Positions 1 to 9,403 of a DNA stretch of 64,000 nt are shown piece after piece. Under the pieces are notes generated by a model. The model made no database searches. It was not told where the DNA came from and saw only the letters and a program-made list of their open reading frames with translations. This DNA is from Symsagittifera roscoffensis. Taxonomy: Eukaryota; Xenacoelomorpha; Acoela; Convolutidae. Every line of letters starts with the position of its first letter. Positions within the stretch are counted from its first letter, which is position 1. The stretch spans positions 11,485,088-11,549,087 of the forward strand of contig NC_087071.1 in the NCBI RefSeq assembly GCF_963678635.1, written 5' to 3'. A program made the translations under genes and the position numbers.

Positions 1-92
1 CTGCGTACCAATTGGTGTAACAAAATCGATACGATGAAAAAAATTTTAGTGTCTAAATTTTAATCCTCGACTGATTTTTTTTTCGTTTCCAG

Positions 93-431
93 AATGCGAT
101 CTACATTTTTCGCAAAAAAGCAACATGTTCCGCAATTTTGCTGAAAAGCAATGCGAGAAGAGGGATGCGAAACTGAAGAAACTGACCTGCTTTTTCTGTG
201 GCACGGAGGGCTTCAGCGACTGCTACAGATCTGCAGAGCATGTGTTGTCGCCTGCATGCTGGGAGAGGATAAGAGCCAATCGAAGATCTGGGCTCAAACG
301 AAAGCTGCTCTCTCCCACTAGGAAAAATTATAACTTTGTGAGGGACACTTATTAGTGGTGCCAATAACCACTCAGAGCGAAGCAGAGGGGGACAAATTTG
401 ATCTGCGAGGATGAAATCGGCGATGATCCGA
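93..431 (+). other. Exon-like segment with small Cys-rich ORF, function unknown
   Basis: A T-rich tract ending in AG at 91-92 looks like a splice acceptor, and GTGAGT at 432 looks like a donor. Between them a 76-residue reading (125-355) has a CFFC pair followed by two further Cys and a His (residues ~22-50), which could bind zinc, then a basic tail. The frame closes at 355, before the proposed donor, so either the exon model or the frame is wrong. It lies upstream of JmjC-like exons on the same strand and may belong to the same decayed host-type gene. I do not recognise the domain. Confidence 0.25.
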
Positions 432-602
432 GTGAGTAAAGATGTGTGCTTTTGAAATAAGATATAAACCCATCGATCTATGCGTTTTTGATTCCGTAAT
501 CAAACTGTTTTAGCACTAAACTACATTTTTTAGTCCACGTCTGCGCAACTAGATTGTATCGAAGAGGCAGAGGACGCGGACTACCGTAAAAAATGCATCG
601 CA

Positions 603-805
603 AGATGAGGAACCCATTTTGACCAATCAAAATGTATGTTAGAAAACACTTGTTTCTTCTATATAATAGTCTACAATTAAATGAACATCTACTGTGCAAA
701 ATGGAGCCGGAGGATGAGGAACCCATTTTGACCATTCAAATTGTATGAACAAACACGTGTTTTTTTTATAAAACAGTCTTCAATTAAATGAACCTCCAGT
801 TTTAG
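603..805. repeat. Imperfect tandem duplication, ~110 bp unit
   Basis: The run GAGGAACCCATTTTGACCA near 608 recurs near 717 with similar flanks, including an ATTAAATGAAC string at the end of both units. The second unit ends in a T-rich stretch with TTTTAG at 800-805, a possible splice acceptor. No coding frame spans it. Confidence 0.6.
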
Positions 806-817
806 CCCTCTTTTTAA

Positions 818-1350
818 CTGAATGGCGGTGGAATCTCCAAGAGCACTGCTGCAGGTACTGTTTGTGCAATAATTACTGCTCCAGAAGTGACATGTACTAT
901 CAATGAACAAGGGCACTGCTCCAAGGGCACTGCTGCAGGTACTGTTGGTACTACAGTTACTGCTCCAGAAGAGACAAGTACTATCAATGAACACACCTCG
1001 AAAGTCACCGACCAGTTGCCCATCGGTTCGCCAGCTGCGCCAATTAGGGTGGTACCACTTCCCGAAGTACCGAACGGACCGTGTCTGATGCCAGATCCAC
1101 GTCATCTCCTACCAGAGTTTGTTTCGCCCTTTCCTATACCAGGCTTCAATTCGCCACTTCGTCTGGTTGACGCAGATATGAGGACAGATCAACGACTTCA
1201 TCTGGGACAGATACAGAAACCAAAATTTCTTTGGAAGAAACCGCAGATTTTTGCCGTGGTTTCAGACAGCTCTTGTAGCACGAGTGCCACTCATATTGAC
1301 GTGTTACCTCCAATTGACAATGGCGAACTAAGAGATAGACTTTCGCAAGT
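818..1350 (+). pseudogene. Exon-like ORF with 28-residue internal tandem repeat
   Basis: This frame is open from 818 to 1360 and is Thr/Pro/Ser-rich. Its N-terminal part contains an 84-bp in-frame duplication (from ~837 and ~921), so a 28-residue module rich in T, A and G occurs twice. The second half is Pro-rich and ends beside GTAAGC at 1351, a plausible donor. It lies between the Cys-rich segment and the JmjC-like exons on the same strand. No domain is recognised. Low complexity and the lack of a certain acceptor make the limits uncertain. Confidence 0.3.
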
Positions 1351-1463
1351 AAGCATCTGAAACGAAAAATAGCTCAAAGTAGATATAACTAATTGTCGAT
1401 CTTCTTCTTTGATTATTTTGTTAGATTATGCCTTTCTCTAGATCATGACTTTTTCTAATTCAG

Positions 1464-1695
1464 TGCGTACCTGCAGTTGATCTTGTCAACTGGCTCAGTC
1501 AGACTGGTTTATTGGCCGACAAGGAGCCTTGTTAGTTCCCTCGGCTAAATCCATCAAGGACTTCAAAAACCAATTAACAGGTCCTGCGGATAGCTGCCAG
1601 TTTAACAGCTGAATGTATGGGGACAATTTCATTGACGATATTTCGAAGGAACAACCAGATGAGCTCAGAGCTAGACAGTATAGCTTAAAAGAAAA
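1464..1695 (+). pseudogene. Exon-like segment upstream of JmjC domain, interrupted
   Basis: A pyrimidine-rich tract ending in CAG (1461-1463) is followed by a reading that includes NWLSQTGLLADKEP and, after a frame change, MYGDNFIDDISKEQPDEL. It ends in AAAAG at a GTAATC donor. Stops and a frame change break it. The helical, acidic and basic composition and its position fit the region that precedes JmjC domains in KDM2/KDM7-type demethylases, but I infer this only from the neighbour downstream. Confidence 0.35.
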
Positions 1696-1786
1696 GGTAA
1701 TCAGTTTGTAAAGTAATTAGACTCCTTTTCACCGATAGTGTCCAGTTTTCAAATAGGTTTAACCTGACTTTTGTCTTCAATCCTAG

Positions 1787-2507
1787 CAATACATACAACC
1801 AATTAAGCCAGCTGATGTTCGAACTTTGGGCTGTCGGTCGCCACGAAATTGTTTGTATCAAAAGCAGTCAAGGATTTGTCGTTGGGACACATACATAAAA
1901 GGAAACTGGAGAAGACAGATACCGACGAAGGAGTTAAGCTACCTGCTGTTATCGCAGGCTGTTGCAGTAACACCATTACACCAGTATTTCTGCGGTACAT
2001 TTGTGATGTACCTTTTAGTGAAAGGTCAAACAAAATGTGGTGCACATTTTTTGTAGCGAAATATGGAAATCTGTTCCATAAAGTTCTTCTTCTCTTAGGC
2101 TGCAAAACATTTAATTTGATAGCTCCGTCGGTCAACAACAAGCAGATATTCCAGGAAAATCTGGTGCAGCAACCTCTGGGTTGGAAACCGATGTTTCCGG
2201 AGATGATTTTCGCTATGATGCTGGAGGGTGTCAGAAAAGTGTTCTGACGGAGCACCAGGCGCTCGTTATGCCAGCTGGCATGATACACATGGTTGAAACG
2301 CATTCAGAGTCACTGGCTCTGGGTGACAATTTCATCCATCGTGGACACCTGCTGACGGCTGCCAGAGCTTTCCGACACGAGCGGAAGGACGGGGAGCACT
2401 TCAGCATCTGCTACCCTGCTTTTCCGATGTTGGCTCTGAATGAGCTTATGGTGCATATGTGGTTAGCTTCAAATATTAATGTGATACATTTTTGTCGAAA
2501 TAACTAA
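1787..2507 (+). pseudogene. JmjC-domain (KDM2/KDM7-like) histone demethylase remnant
   Basis: Two exon-like parts join in frame across an intron at 2025-2098: LLVKG then CKTFNLIAPS, split in a Gly codon. The product resembles the JmjC double-stranded beta-helix of Fe(II)/2-oxoglutarate histone lysine demethylases. PLHQYFCGTFVMY (from 1973) occupies the first iron-binding strand, NLIAPS the next, and MPAGMIHMVET (His 2286-2288) the second His strand, followed by LGDNFIHRGHLL. The family's HxD reads HQY (1979-1987), so one iron ligand is lost. A frame change near 2170-2180 separates IAPS from the C-terminal half. I infer a dead or non-catalytic relic. The family call rests on the GD...C...MPAGMIH...NFIH pattern. 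Confidence 0.6.
2025..2098 (+). other. Short GT-AG intron in the JmjC remnant
   Basis: It begins GTCAAAC and ends in the pyrimidine tract TTCTTCTTCTCTTAG. Removing it joins two JmjC-like coding parts in phase 1. A 74-nt intron is small but normal for compact invertebrate genes. Confidence 0.5.
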
Positions 2508-2532
2508 AAATAGAAAAAGATAATTTTATAGC

Positions 2533-2971
2533 ACCAGAGACACGCTACCGCCGCAAGAATTAGAAGATCTGGAGGAGGTCTGAAGAATTCTGAAGGCGTA
2601 CGACAAAGACGTAGATAATCACCTTGCCAGAATAATTTACGTAAATACTTCTGGCTAAATTTCATCGCAGATGCTGAAACACTCAATTTCGTATCCCAGA
2701 AACTGCACCCCGTTTAATTGCATATACTGAAGTACTCAATTGATCCCAAAAAACGAGTTTCGTCATCCCGTATACTGAAATGCTCATTTCATCTCAAAAG
2801 CTCAATTTAACGGTTTATGCTAAACTTTGATAATTTTGAAATTAGGTCAACAACTAAGAAAAGGCAGGCGAATAAAGAAGAGATGGACAGTCTCTTCCAA
2901 CACCATCGTAGGTCATGCGGAGTATTGCCAGTGGAAGCAATGCTTGCATTAATATCAGTTAAAAGGGCCTG
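2533..2971 (+). pseudogene. Two further exon-like pieces downstream of the JmjC remnant
   Basis: The first piece (2533-2640) follows TTTTATAG and reads DTLPPQELEDLEEV, then a stop, then an acidic and basic helical stretch before GTAAAT. The second (2846-2971) follows AATTAG and reads a basic stretch with KKRQANKEEMDSLFQHH. Both are hydrophilic and lie where the helical region after a JmjC domain would be. The in-frame stop in the first piece agrees with a pseudogene. Confidence 0.3.
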
Positions 2972-3175
2972 AAGACTTTCTGATACCGGATTCGATTATT
3001 TGATAATTTGTACAGTTTTTACAACGAATAGGTACAGAATGTCTAAATTTATCAATTTACACTTTAAAAACAGTTTTTTTTCTATAAATTAAACTATATG
3101 ATCCCAAGTTTTAGCATGCTGTCTGAGTAACTAACTTACTTTTTGATTTTCAGAAAACATGAATAAAAAAATTAT
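2972..3175. other. No gene seen
   Basis: An AT-rich stretch between the host-like exons and the RING segment. It ends in a T-rich run with TTTTCAG at 3147-3153, resembling a splice acceptor just before the RING reading frame. Confidence 0.4.
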
Positions 3176-3348
3176 GGAATCTGCCCGATCTGTTATGAGG
3201 AGGGGAGACTCCTACATCAGATCCAAAATGGGGAGGTGGCTCACAGGCTGTGCTTTATTTGCTGGCGGAAGGTGGCTGATGAGTTTCATTCATAGTGCCT
3301 CTTCTGTCGGCAAGATTTGGAGCCTCTCAGTTGCTTCTTGCCTTCGTA
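3176..3348 (+). pseudogene. RING-finger segment, copy 1
   Basis: The frame reads CPICYEEG (Cys codons from 3182), then AHRLCFICW, then CLFCRQDLE: two Cys pairs flanking a His-Cys-Cys group, in RING (E3 ubiquitin ligase type) spacing. The Cys usually found just before the His is absent. An in-frame TAG lies at 3293-3295, where copy 2 has a Lys codon, and a TAA lies just upstream of the motif. The first Cys pair lies outside the tandem unit, so copy 1 keeps the original left part. A RING protein would be an accessory, perhaps host-directed function; that role is inference. Confidence 0.45.
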
Positions 3349-3471
3349 ACTATTGCTTTTGACCTTGTTTATTGTTAAGATATGACTGGTACCATGTGAA
3401 CAACCAGTTTTTCCCACCTTTGACAAAAGAACATCCAACCCGTCCTCCATATCGATCAGGTTTTACCTTTG

Positions 3472-3871
3472 TTTAGTTCCTCTGACACTGATAAAGATGA
3501 GGAAGCAAATGAGGACGAGGATGAGGAAGCAGACGAACAGATAGATGTTGAGACTGTGGTGCCCTTCCGGGACTCGGACTCGGAGTCGGAACCGGAGAAG
3601 CCGAGGAGTGTCTCCGACTTTGGAGGAGAGCACTGACTCGGACGCTGTTGCGTTTTCATACGTGCGGCGGCGCGGTCGTGGTCGCGAGCACACTGTGGTC
3701 TGGGATGGCATAATCGTCGACTCCCCCAGCAATGACCATGACACTCTGCCGATGACATTACTAGGTTATGTAGAGACCATCAAAAAAACTTGTATGATTA
3801 TTGACGAATGTACAGTAGAAAATGAATGTACAGAAAATGAACGAAATTCTAATAATTTTTTGAAATTATAA
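3472..3871 (+). pseudogene. Acidic segment following the RING, copy 1
   Basis: 3472-3636 reads a strongly acidic Asp/Glu/Ser stretch containing DKDEEANEDEDEEADEQ and DSDSESEPEKPRSVSD, ending in TGA. A second frame (3545-3871) continues beyond the stop with SVRRRGRGREHTVVWDG-type content and a C-terminal acidic and Asn-rich end. The two frames probably come from one protein split by an indel, with the acidic stretch as a linker between the RING and the rest. Function unknown. GC content is clearly higher here than around it. Confidence 0.35.
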
Positions 3872-3906
3872 AGCAAGATTTTTCATCAAATACAAAAAGG
3901 AAAAAT

Positions 3907-4176
3907 TTGTTTCTTTGTACATGTTTTGTTTTGGATTCGAACATGAATATGAAAGAAATGGACCGAAAACTTCTTTTTGCAGGCCTAATTGGATACGAAA
4001 AATCCTGTATGGAACATTTTCTTGCAAACTCCCAAGTTTTTAGATTACATAAAATTCCAAATGACTCTGATGGATCTGTGAAGTCTACTATGCATAAGGG
4101 ACCTGAGTGTTGTTATGTTGCACCTAGTCTCCCCAGTTCATGCTTTCTTGGTCTCGTAATTGGAACTATTTTCTAA
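3907..4176 (+). CDS. Small unknown ORF of Polinton-like unit, copy 1
   Basis: An 89-codon frame containing LLFAGLIGYE, a short Cys/His-containing middle and a hydrophobic C-terminus (CFLGLVIGTIF). In copy 2 the frame starts further upstream (MQDFSSNTKRKN) and gives 101 codons. In copy 1 that upstream ATG is missing. I do not recognise the family. The hydrophobic end could be a membrane segment. Confidence 0.35.
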   Translation: MFLCTCFVLDSNMNMKEMDRKLLFAGLIGYEKSCMEHFLANSQVFRLHKIPNDSDGSVKSTMHKGPECCYVAPSLPSSCFLGLVIGTIF

Positions 4177-4281
4177 TTGTATGATAATGTATTTGCTTCA
4201 TCAGTATATGCATTGTTTTGTTCATTTGTTAATCAGTTCAACCAAAAAAAACTCTGGAGAAAACAGAAAACAGTTAACAGA

Positions 4282-4727
4282 ATGAGTCTGGTTGTTTTGG
4301 ATATTGAATGGGTTGAAAACAAAATAATAAAAGAGTTATAAGTTTATAAAGGATGAACAAACTGTAGGATTTTCCTTTCTTCCTCCAACATCCCAATCTT
4401 TTTAGTGTAAAAGCATCTTCATGGAATCAGTTGAAACCATGGTTACAAAAGATACACTGAACTTAGAAAAATTTTGAAAATCTAAATGCCACAGAATTGG
4501 AATTTTTTGCAAAAGTTTATGAAAAATGTAATATTCTGTCAGAGTTTTTGGAAAGAAATATTATAAACTTGGATGATAACGCATGTCCAAAAATTCTGTA
4601 TTTGGTTTTCAAAGATAAAGAATATGATTGGAGGCGTAGCAGCTACCCGTTTCGCTATGCAAAAACTCTTCACTGTGCAGAAAGAAAAGCATTTGCATAC
4701 GGAACATGGACTCGATGTTTTTTTTAA
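4282..4727 (+). pseudogene. Possible DnaQ-like exonuclease fragment, copy 1
   Basis: From ATG 4282 the frame reads MSLVVLDIEWVENKI: the LDIEW string has the D-x-E of the first motif in DEDD-type 3'-5' exonucleases. After frame changes the distal part (4497-4727) reads LDDNACPKILYLVF and then KTLHCAERKAFAYG, where a His-containing helix could match the third motif. Stops at ~4339 and at least one indel break it. Assignment to the RNase H-like exonuclease fold is tentative because the middle motif is not obvious. Confidence 0.3.
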
Positions 4728-4817
4728 ACAAACTGTAAATCATGATAATCTTTTTGCACTGCCTTTTTTAAACTTCAATTAAATATCATTGTCAACTTTT
4801 TGTTTCTAGAAATCAAG

Positions 4818-5065
4818 ATGGTCGATCATTGTGACAAGCACGTAAAATTAGAAAATTTTGTTTTTGATGAAGAAAATCAGGAACAAAAACCTTGGAAGTT
4901 GTTTGGACGTACAAGTAAAAGATCTCTTTTTTGTTTTTCTGGGTTAGTTTTTGTTATACTTTTGATGCTAGTATATGCAATCGTTCGAATCATGCTGTCC
5001 ACAACATATAGAGAAACGACATATTGTGTAGCTATCTTTACTGTCGATTATATTCTACCTGCCCC
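4818..5065 (+). pseudogene. Membrane protein of Polinton-like unit, copy 1
   Basis: It starts MVDHCDKHVKLENF after an acceptor-like TTTTTGTTTCTAG. A basic GRTSKRS stretch is followed by a long hydrophobic segment (residues ~41-60, FSGLVFVILLMLVYAIVRIM). It runs into the ATPase region with an overlapping frame. It would be a single-pass or two-pass membrane protein encoded directly before the ATPase; its role is not known to me. Confidence 0.4.
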
Positions 5066-5068
5066 AAA

Positions 5069-5690
5069 GCTATGCATAAAAAAGTTTCTACTAAAAAACG
5101 AATTTTTTTATCATTAGTTGGTCAAACTGGATCTGCAAAATCTTATCCTATTTTTGATTGGTTGAAAATTGATTCTTTTCAACCAGCATTCGACGCAAAA
5201 CTTTTATTTTTATACAAACTCTTTATAGTCAAATGCAAAGAAAAAACGTATGTTTAACCAAGGAGTAGATTTTGACTTGTTTGAAAATTTTCCCAATTAC
5301 GGAACTAAGTATCTGCTTGTATTCAATGATACTTGTGAAGAAAATTCCTACTCCAAACAATTTGTAAAAATTGCAACTGCTGGGAGACACAGGGGTCTGA
5401 ATATCAGATACATCAAACACAAATTATTTCATCTCAGCTTATTGGGAAGAGATGAGGAGTTGCAAATTACGCACATAGTCTTGTTCAAGTCACCGAGATA
5501 TGTTTTACAATTCAAAACATTAAGTCAACAACTAGGTCTATGATCTCAATTGAAAGAGTGGTATCAAAATGCAGCATCTGTTTCTTATTGTCATTTACTT
5601 ATTGGTTTCACCCCCAAAACAGATGATTCACTTAGGTCTCGCTCTAATAGTTGTTCAGTTCCAACAACATTTTATTAACCAGCTGGATGA
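5069..5690 (+). pseudogene. Packaging-type (A32/FtsK-like) ATPase, copy 1
   Basis: GQTGSAKS at 5120-5143 is a P-loop in which the usual Gly before Lys is Ala. About 80 residues on, KYLLVFNDTCEE is the Walker B strand with the first Asp read as Asn. Then AGRHRGLN, IKHKLFH and HIVLFKSPRYVLQF give the pattern of viral or Polinton DNA-packaging ATPases. The frame changes at ~5257, and a TGA replaces Gly at ~5541. It would power DNA packaging into a virion. With both Walker motifs altered and several breaks it is dead. Confidence 0.6.
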
Positions 5691-5709
5691 GGGACAAAAT
5701 TATTAGACA

Positions 5710-6242
5710 ATGAGTATACAATACGTCTCCATTCTCCAAATATTTCAAAAAATTTCCCTGAAACTTGGAAAACATTTCATTCTCAATTGTCCAGACGATT
5801 TCATTCAGTTTCTCATCGACTGTTTAGTAAACCTATTTAAAAGAGGGCTTCGACATTTTCCAAAAGAAGACGTAGTAAAACGACGAAAAGAAATTTCAGA
5901 ACTAACACAAAAAAAATCCTCTACATAAAAGAAGAATTGTTTTAAGTTCAACTAAAAGGGTTACAATTGATCTCTATCATCACCCCTTTTTTCATTAAAC
6001 GGTTGACATGGTATGGAACAGATTGTTATAGTTCCGTACTCAGTTTATCAGTCATAAAGAACACGTCTAAGAAAACAAAATTTTGAACAAAAGCAAGAAA
6101 AAGATGTGATTGTACTAAAAAAGTTTCATTCTGTTTACAATGCTGTAATTTCAAGGTTGAAATTGAGTAAAAATAAGCCCACCTGATTGGTTTAATTTTG
6201 AATTCTCCTAAAAATAAGCTCAGCCAATCAAAAAAAAATTAT
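5710..6242 (+). other. Basic segment between ATPase and integrase, copy 1
   Basis: A 72-codon frame (5710-5928) overlaps an alternative frame that is very Lys/Arg-rich (SRRFHSVSHRLF, KKRASTFSKRRRS), which I think is the true one because it continues the ATPase frame. Such a basic stretch could be a nuclear localisation or DNA-condensing peptide. The remainder is broken; no domain recognised. The copy 2 equivalent is 10839-11327. Confidence 0.25.
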
Positions 6243-7246
6243 TAGATCATCGAGATACAAAAGAATCTATTGTAGACTTTGTGTGTGCACTAAAGCAAAA
6301 AAACACCAATTTTCCAAGTGTTTACTCTAATAGTTTGGAAGCAACTCAACTTCCACCTAAGTTTGTTGTTAACAAGAATGCCAAAGCAGAAGACAGAGGA
6401 ACTTGGATCAGTTTCCAAATCTGAAAAGGTAAGACTGAACAGATTGTATTCTAGGGGCAGAGCTGCGTACGGCTCTATTCAAAACTTGAGTGGTTTATCA
6501 AAAACAAAAATAGACGTTTTTTTTACAAACCAAGACATCGTATACAAATTTTGGTTCACCAGTCTGGCGTTTTTCGAGTACTTCAAGTTTTTTTCTAAAT
6601 ATATCAAGAAATCTGGTGAAAGGACCCAGCTTTTGTAGACAAGTTAGCTGGTCAAAACACTGGAGCCAATTATTTATTAGTTGCTGTAGATAATTTTTCG
6701 AGATTGGTCAGAGTTCAAACAATGAAAAAAAGTATGCCAAAGACACTTTACAAGCTTTCAAAAAGCACTCCTGAAAAGTTTTGGGTTGATAAACGAACAT
6801 AATATGGGGGAGCTTTTTAAAAGTTTTGCAAGGAGAATTACATTGAAGTTTACTCAACAATGAGTGAAACAAAAGCTGCATTTGCAGAGCGAGCAGCTCA
6901 GTCTTTATAACATATAATATATCGTTACATTGAAGGTCATGGTGAGAAAGTTTTCCCCAAATTGCAGCAATTTTTTTTATTGAACTGTCATAAAAGTCGA
7001 TTTATTGGAAAATCTCCAAAAGATTTGAAAAAAAGTGATTTTTTATCATTTTTGTATAACAAATCGTTCATGAAATCTACCAAACCAGAAATCATAATTG
7101 GGGATAGGGTGAGAATTTCGAAAAGTGATATCACGTTCCGAAAAGAATACAAGCCAGAGAAGAAAGTTTACAGAGAAGAAAGGAGGCTTCAGTGGGACAT
7201 CCGGAGCGGATCAGTACTCCCCCGTGCCACGAGATCGAGAAGATAA
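6243..7246 (+). pseudogene. Retroviral-type (DDE) integrase of Polinton-like unit, copy 1
   Basis: An N-terminal part reads SKSEKVRLNRLYSRGRAAYGS. The core follows with FVDKLAGQ (Asp 6638-6640), NYLLVAVDNFSRLVRVQT, FWVDKRT (Asp 6788-6790), VYSTMSETKAAFAERA (Glu 6887-6889) and HIIYRYIEGHGEK. The C-terminal GDRVRISKSDITFRKEYKP is the barrel region. The three catalytic acids are present, but the second Asp to Glu spacing is 32 residues as it stands, shorter than the usual 35, and stops interrupt the core. It would insert the element's ends into host DNA. Confidence 0.65.
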
Positions 7247-8357
7247 GAGAGTTATCTCTGAGGGAGAGTGGAATTGGAGGCCCGGTGCCCAAAGACTTAG
7301 TAGACTGTAAAATTCACTTTTTAGCTGCTGTGATGCCCTGAATAGCTGAACTTACTCTGACTTTATATAGTATTTCGGAGCATGAGTAGCTAGAAATAGG
7401 AAAGGGTCAATCCATCTCCAATGGAATTAGTGTATAACTGTCACTAAAAATATAGTAAAATATGATATTCGAGTCGTGTTTCAATGGTAATCATGTAGTC
7501 TGGGAATCCGACTATGTGGTTATCTTTGCATGTAACGAAAGCTGATCAAAAATTGTTTGACTGATTGTTAAAAAATGGCACTTCTTACTTAGCCCTAAAC
7601 AGACCAGAAATCAACTAGCTAGGTCTAGACGGTAAAACAAATGGGTAGAAATTAAGTAACTGACGCAGGCCAGTCGTCAATAGTTGCTTTTTCTACGCTC
7701 CGTCACTATGTAGTATTTGGGCGAATGTTAAAAGTAAAATCTTAAAAGTATTCGTGGCGTTTATTGTTTGTCCGTCTGAATGTAAAATCTTAAAAGTATT
7801 CGTGGCGTTTATTGTTTGTCCGTCTTAATTCGTGGACTAAATTAATGTTCTCAATTTAGTAGGCTGTTTCAAGTTTTTGCTGTTTGCACTGAATTAATTT
7901 TCTTTCAATGAACTTTTAGGCAGGCAATAATTAAGAGGGTCGCATTTTGGTATTTTGTGAGACACGATATTGATTTTTTGCTTGATAAATATATCTCTTA
8001 AATTTCACAAAATCGACGTAAAAACTGGGCGCTCCTATATCTACAAGCAACCGTCGTTAGATTTTCGTAAAACTGATAGTTTCTTTGAAATGTAGTACCG
8101 ATGTTATGATTTTTAATTGTTTCGTTTTATACCTGAATTTTTGTGTTTAGAACCGCAGAAACTTTTTTAGAATCTGCTCTTAAAATTGTGATAATTTAGT
8201 AAATAAAATTATTTTAGATATAGCTAATTTTGCTCGCAACTCCGCTAATATAGGAATTTTCAATCATCCAAAAAAAGGGTTATTTGATTATTTTTTTTGG
8301 CTGGAATGATATGGAAGTTTCATCGTTAATACAATTCTACCTTGATTTTTTCATGAG
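7247..8357. other. Non-coding right part of Polinton-like unit 1
   Basis: No gene seen over ~1.1 kb. It is largely colinear with 12335-13392. It contains a 48-bp exact tandem duplication (7734-7781 and 7782-7829) that copy 2 does not have, so that event came after the unit duplicated. Confidence 0.5.
7734..7829. repeat. 48-bp tandem duplication
   Basis: The string GTAAAATCTTAAAAGTATTC recurs exactly 48 bp later with the same following bases through TTTGTCCGTCT. A single diverged unit is present at the matching place in the other tandem copy (~12815-12865). Confidence 0.85.
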
Positions 8358-8495
8358 GAGGTGGCGCACACGCTGTGCTTTATTTACTGGCGGAAGGTGG
8401 CTGATGAGTTTCATTCAAAGTGCCTCTTCTGTCGGCAAGATTTGGAGACTCTCAGTTGCTTCTTGCCTTCGTTTGCTTTTGACTATTGCTTTTGA
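8358..8495 (+). pseudogene. RING-finger segment, copy 2, 5'-truncated
   Basis: This begins at the duplication joint and reads AHTLCFIYW then SKCLFCRQDLE. The first Cys pair is missing because the joint cuts through the domain, and the third Cys of copy 1 (CFIC) is Tyr here (CFIY). The in-frame stop of copy 1 is Lys. It runs on to a TGA at 8493-8495. Confidence 0.4.
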
Positions 8496-8604
8496 CCTTG
8501 TTTATTGTTAAACTATGACTGGTACCATGTGAACAACCTGTTTTTCCCACCTTTGAAAAAAGAACATCCAACCCGTCCTCCATATCGATCATGTTTTACC
8601 TTTG

Positions 8605-9004
8605 TTTAGTTCCTCTGACACGGATAAAGATGAGGAAGCAAATTTGGACGAGGATGAGGAGGCAGACAAACTGATAGATGTTGAGACCGTGGTGCCCTTC
8701 CGGGACTCGGACTCGGAGTCGGAACCGGAGAAGCCGAGGAGTGTCTCCGACTTTGGAGGAGAGCACTGAATCGGACGCTGTTGCGTTTTCATACATGCGG
8801 TGGCGCGGTCGTGGTCGCGAGCACACTGTGGTCTGGGATGGCCAAATCGTCGACTCATCCAGCGATGACGATGACACTCTGCCGATGACATTACTAGGTT
8901 ATGTAGAGACCATCAAAAAAACTTGTATGATTATTGACAAATGTACAGTAGAAAATGAACGTACAGAAAATGAACGAAATTCTAATAATTTTTTGAGATT
9001 ATAA
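8605..9004 (+). pseudogene. Acidic segment following the RING, copy 2
   Basis: Counterpart of 3472-3871: the same Asp/Glu/Ser-rich frame closes at TGA 8767-8769, and the second frame (8678-9004) runs on. Changes such as NEDED to NLDED are present. The same stop in both copies means the break predates the duplication. Confidence 0.35.
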
Positions 9005-9309
9005 TGCAAGATTTTTCATCAAATACAAAAAGGAAAAATTTGTTTCTTTGTACATGTTTTGTTTTGGACCCGGACATGAATATGAAAGAAATGGACCAAA
9101 AACTTCTTTTTGCAGGCCTAATTGGATACGAAAACTCCTGCATGGAACATTTTCTTGCAAACACCCAAGTTTTTAGACTACATGCAATTCCAAATGACTC
9201 TGCTGGATCTGTGAAGTCAACAATGCATAAGGGACCTGGGTATTGTTATGTTGCACCTAGTCTCCTCAGTTCATGCTTTCTTGGTCTCGTAATTGGAACT
9301 ATTTTCTAG
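9004..9309 (+). CDS. Small unknown ORF of Polinton-like unit, copy 2
   Basis: A 101-codon open frame that starts just after the acidic segment with a Lys/Asn-rich N-terminus and ends in the same hydrophobic stretch as copy 1. It is the best-preserved frame of copy 2. The copies differ at scattered codons without a clear bias to silent changes, so selection cannot be argued from this pair. Confidence 0.4.
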   Translation: MQDFSSNTKRKNLFLCTCFVLDPDMNMKEMDQKLLFAGLIGYENSCMEHFLANTQVFRLHAIPNDSAGSVKSTMHKGPGYCYVAPSLLSSCFLGLVIGTIF

Positions 9310-9403
9310 TTGTATGATAAAGTATTTGCTTCGTCAGTATATGCATTGTTCAATTGTTAATCAGTTCAACCAAAAAAAAACTCTAGAGAAAACAGTTAAC
9401 AGA

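Larger units (their letters stand above)
3234..8357 (+). mobile_element. Polinton/Maverick-like unit, copy 1 (tandem)
   Basis: A ~5.1 kb unit repeated head-to-tail as 8358-13392. Both start at GAGGTGG inside a RING-finger reading frame and end after a shared TTGATTTTTT run. In order on the + strand: RING C-terminal half, acidic segment, small ORF, exonuclease-like fragment, membrane protein, packaging-type ATPase, retroviral-type integrase, then ~1.1 kb without genes. An integrase plus an A32/FtsK-type ATPase is the hallmark of Polinton-type elements, which also carry a protein-primed DNA polymerase, a protease and capsid genes. I see none of those. All genes carry lesions. Terminal inverted repeats were not found by eye. 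Confidence 0.6.

Noticed and set aside
3456-3758. Minus-strand Ser-rich frames opposite the acidic segment (also 8589-8891)
   Set aside because: Complement of GAG/GAC-rich coding sequence gives Ser/Leu runs; no independent support.
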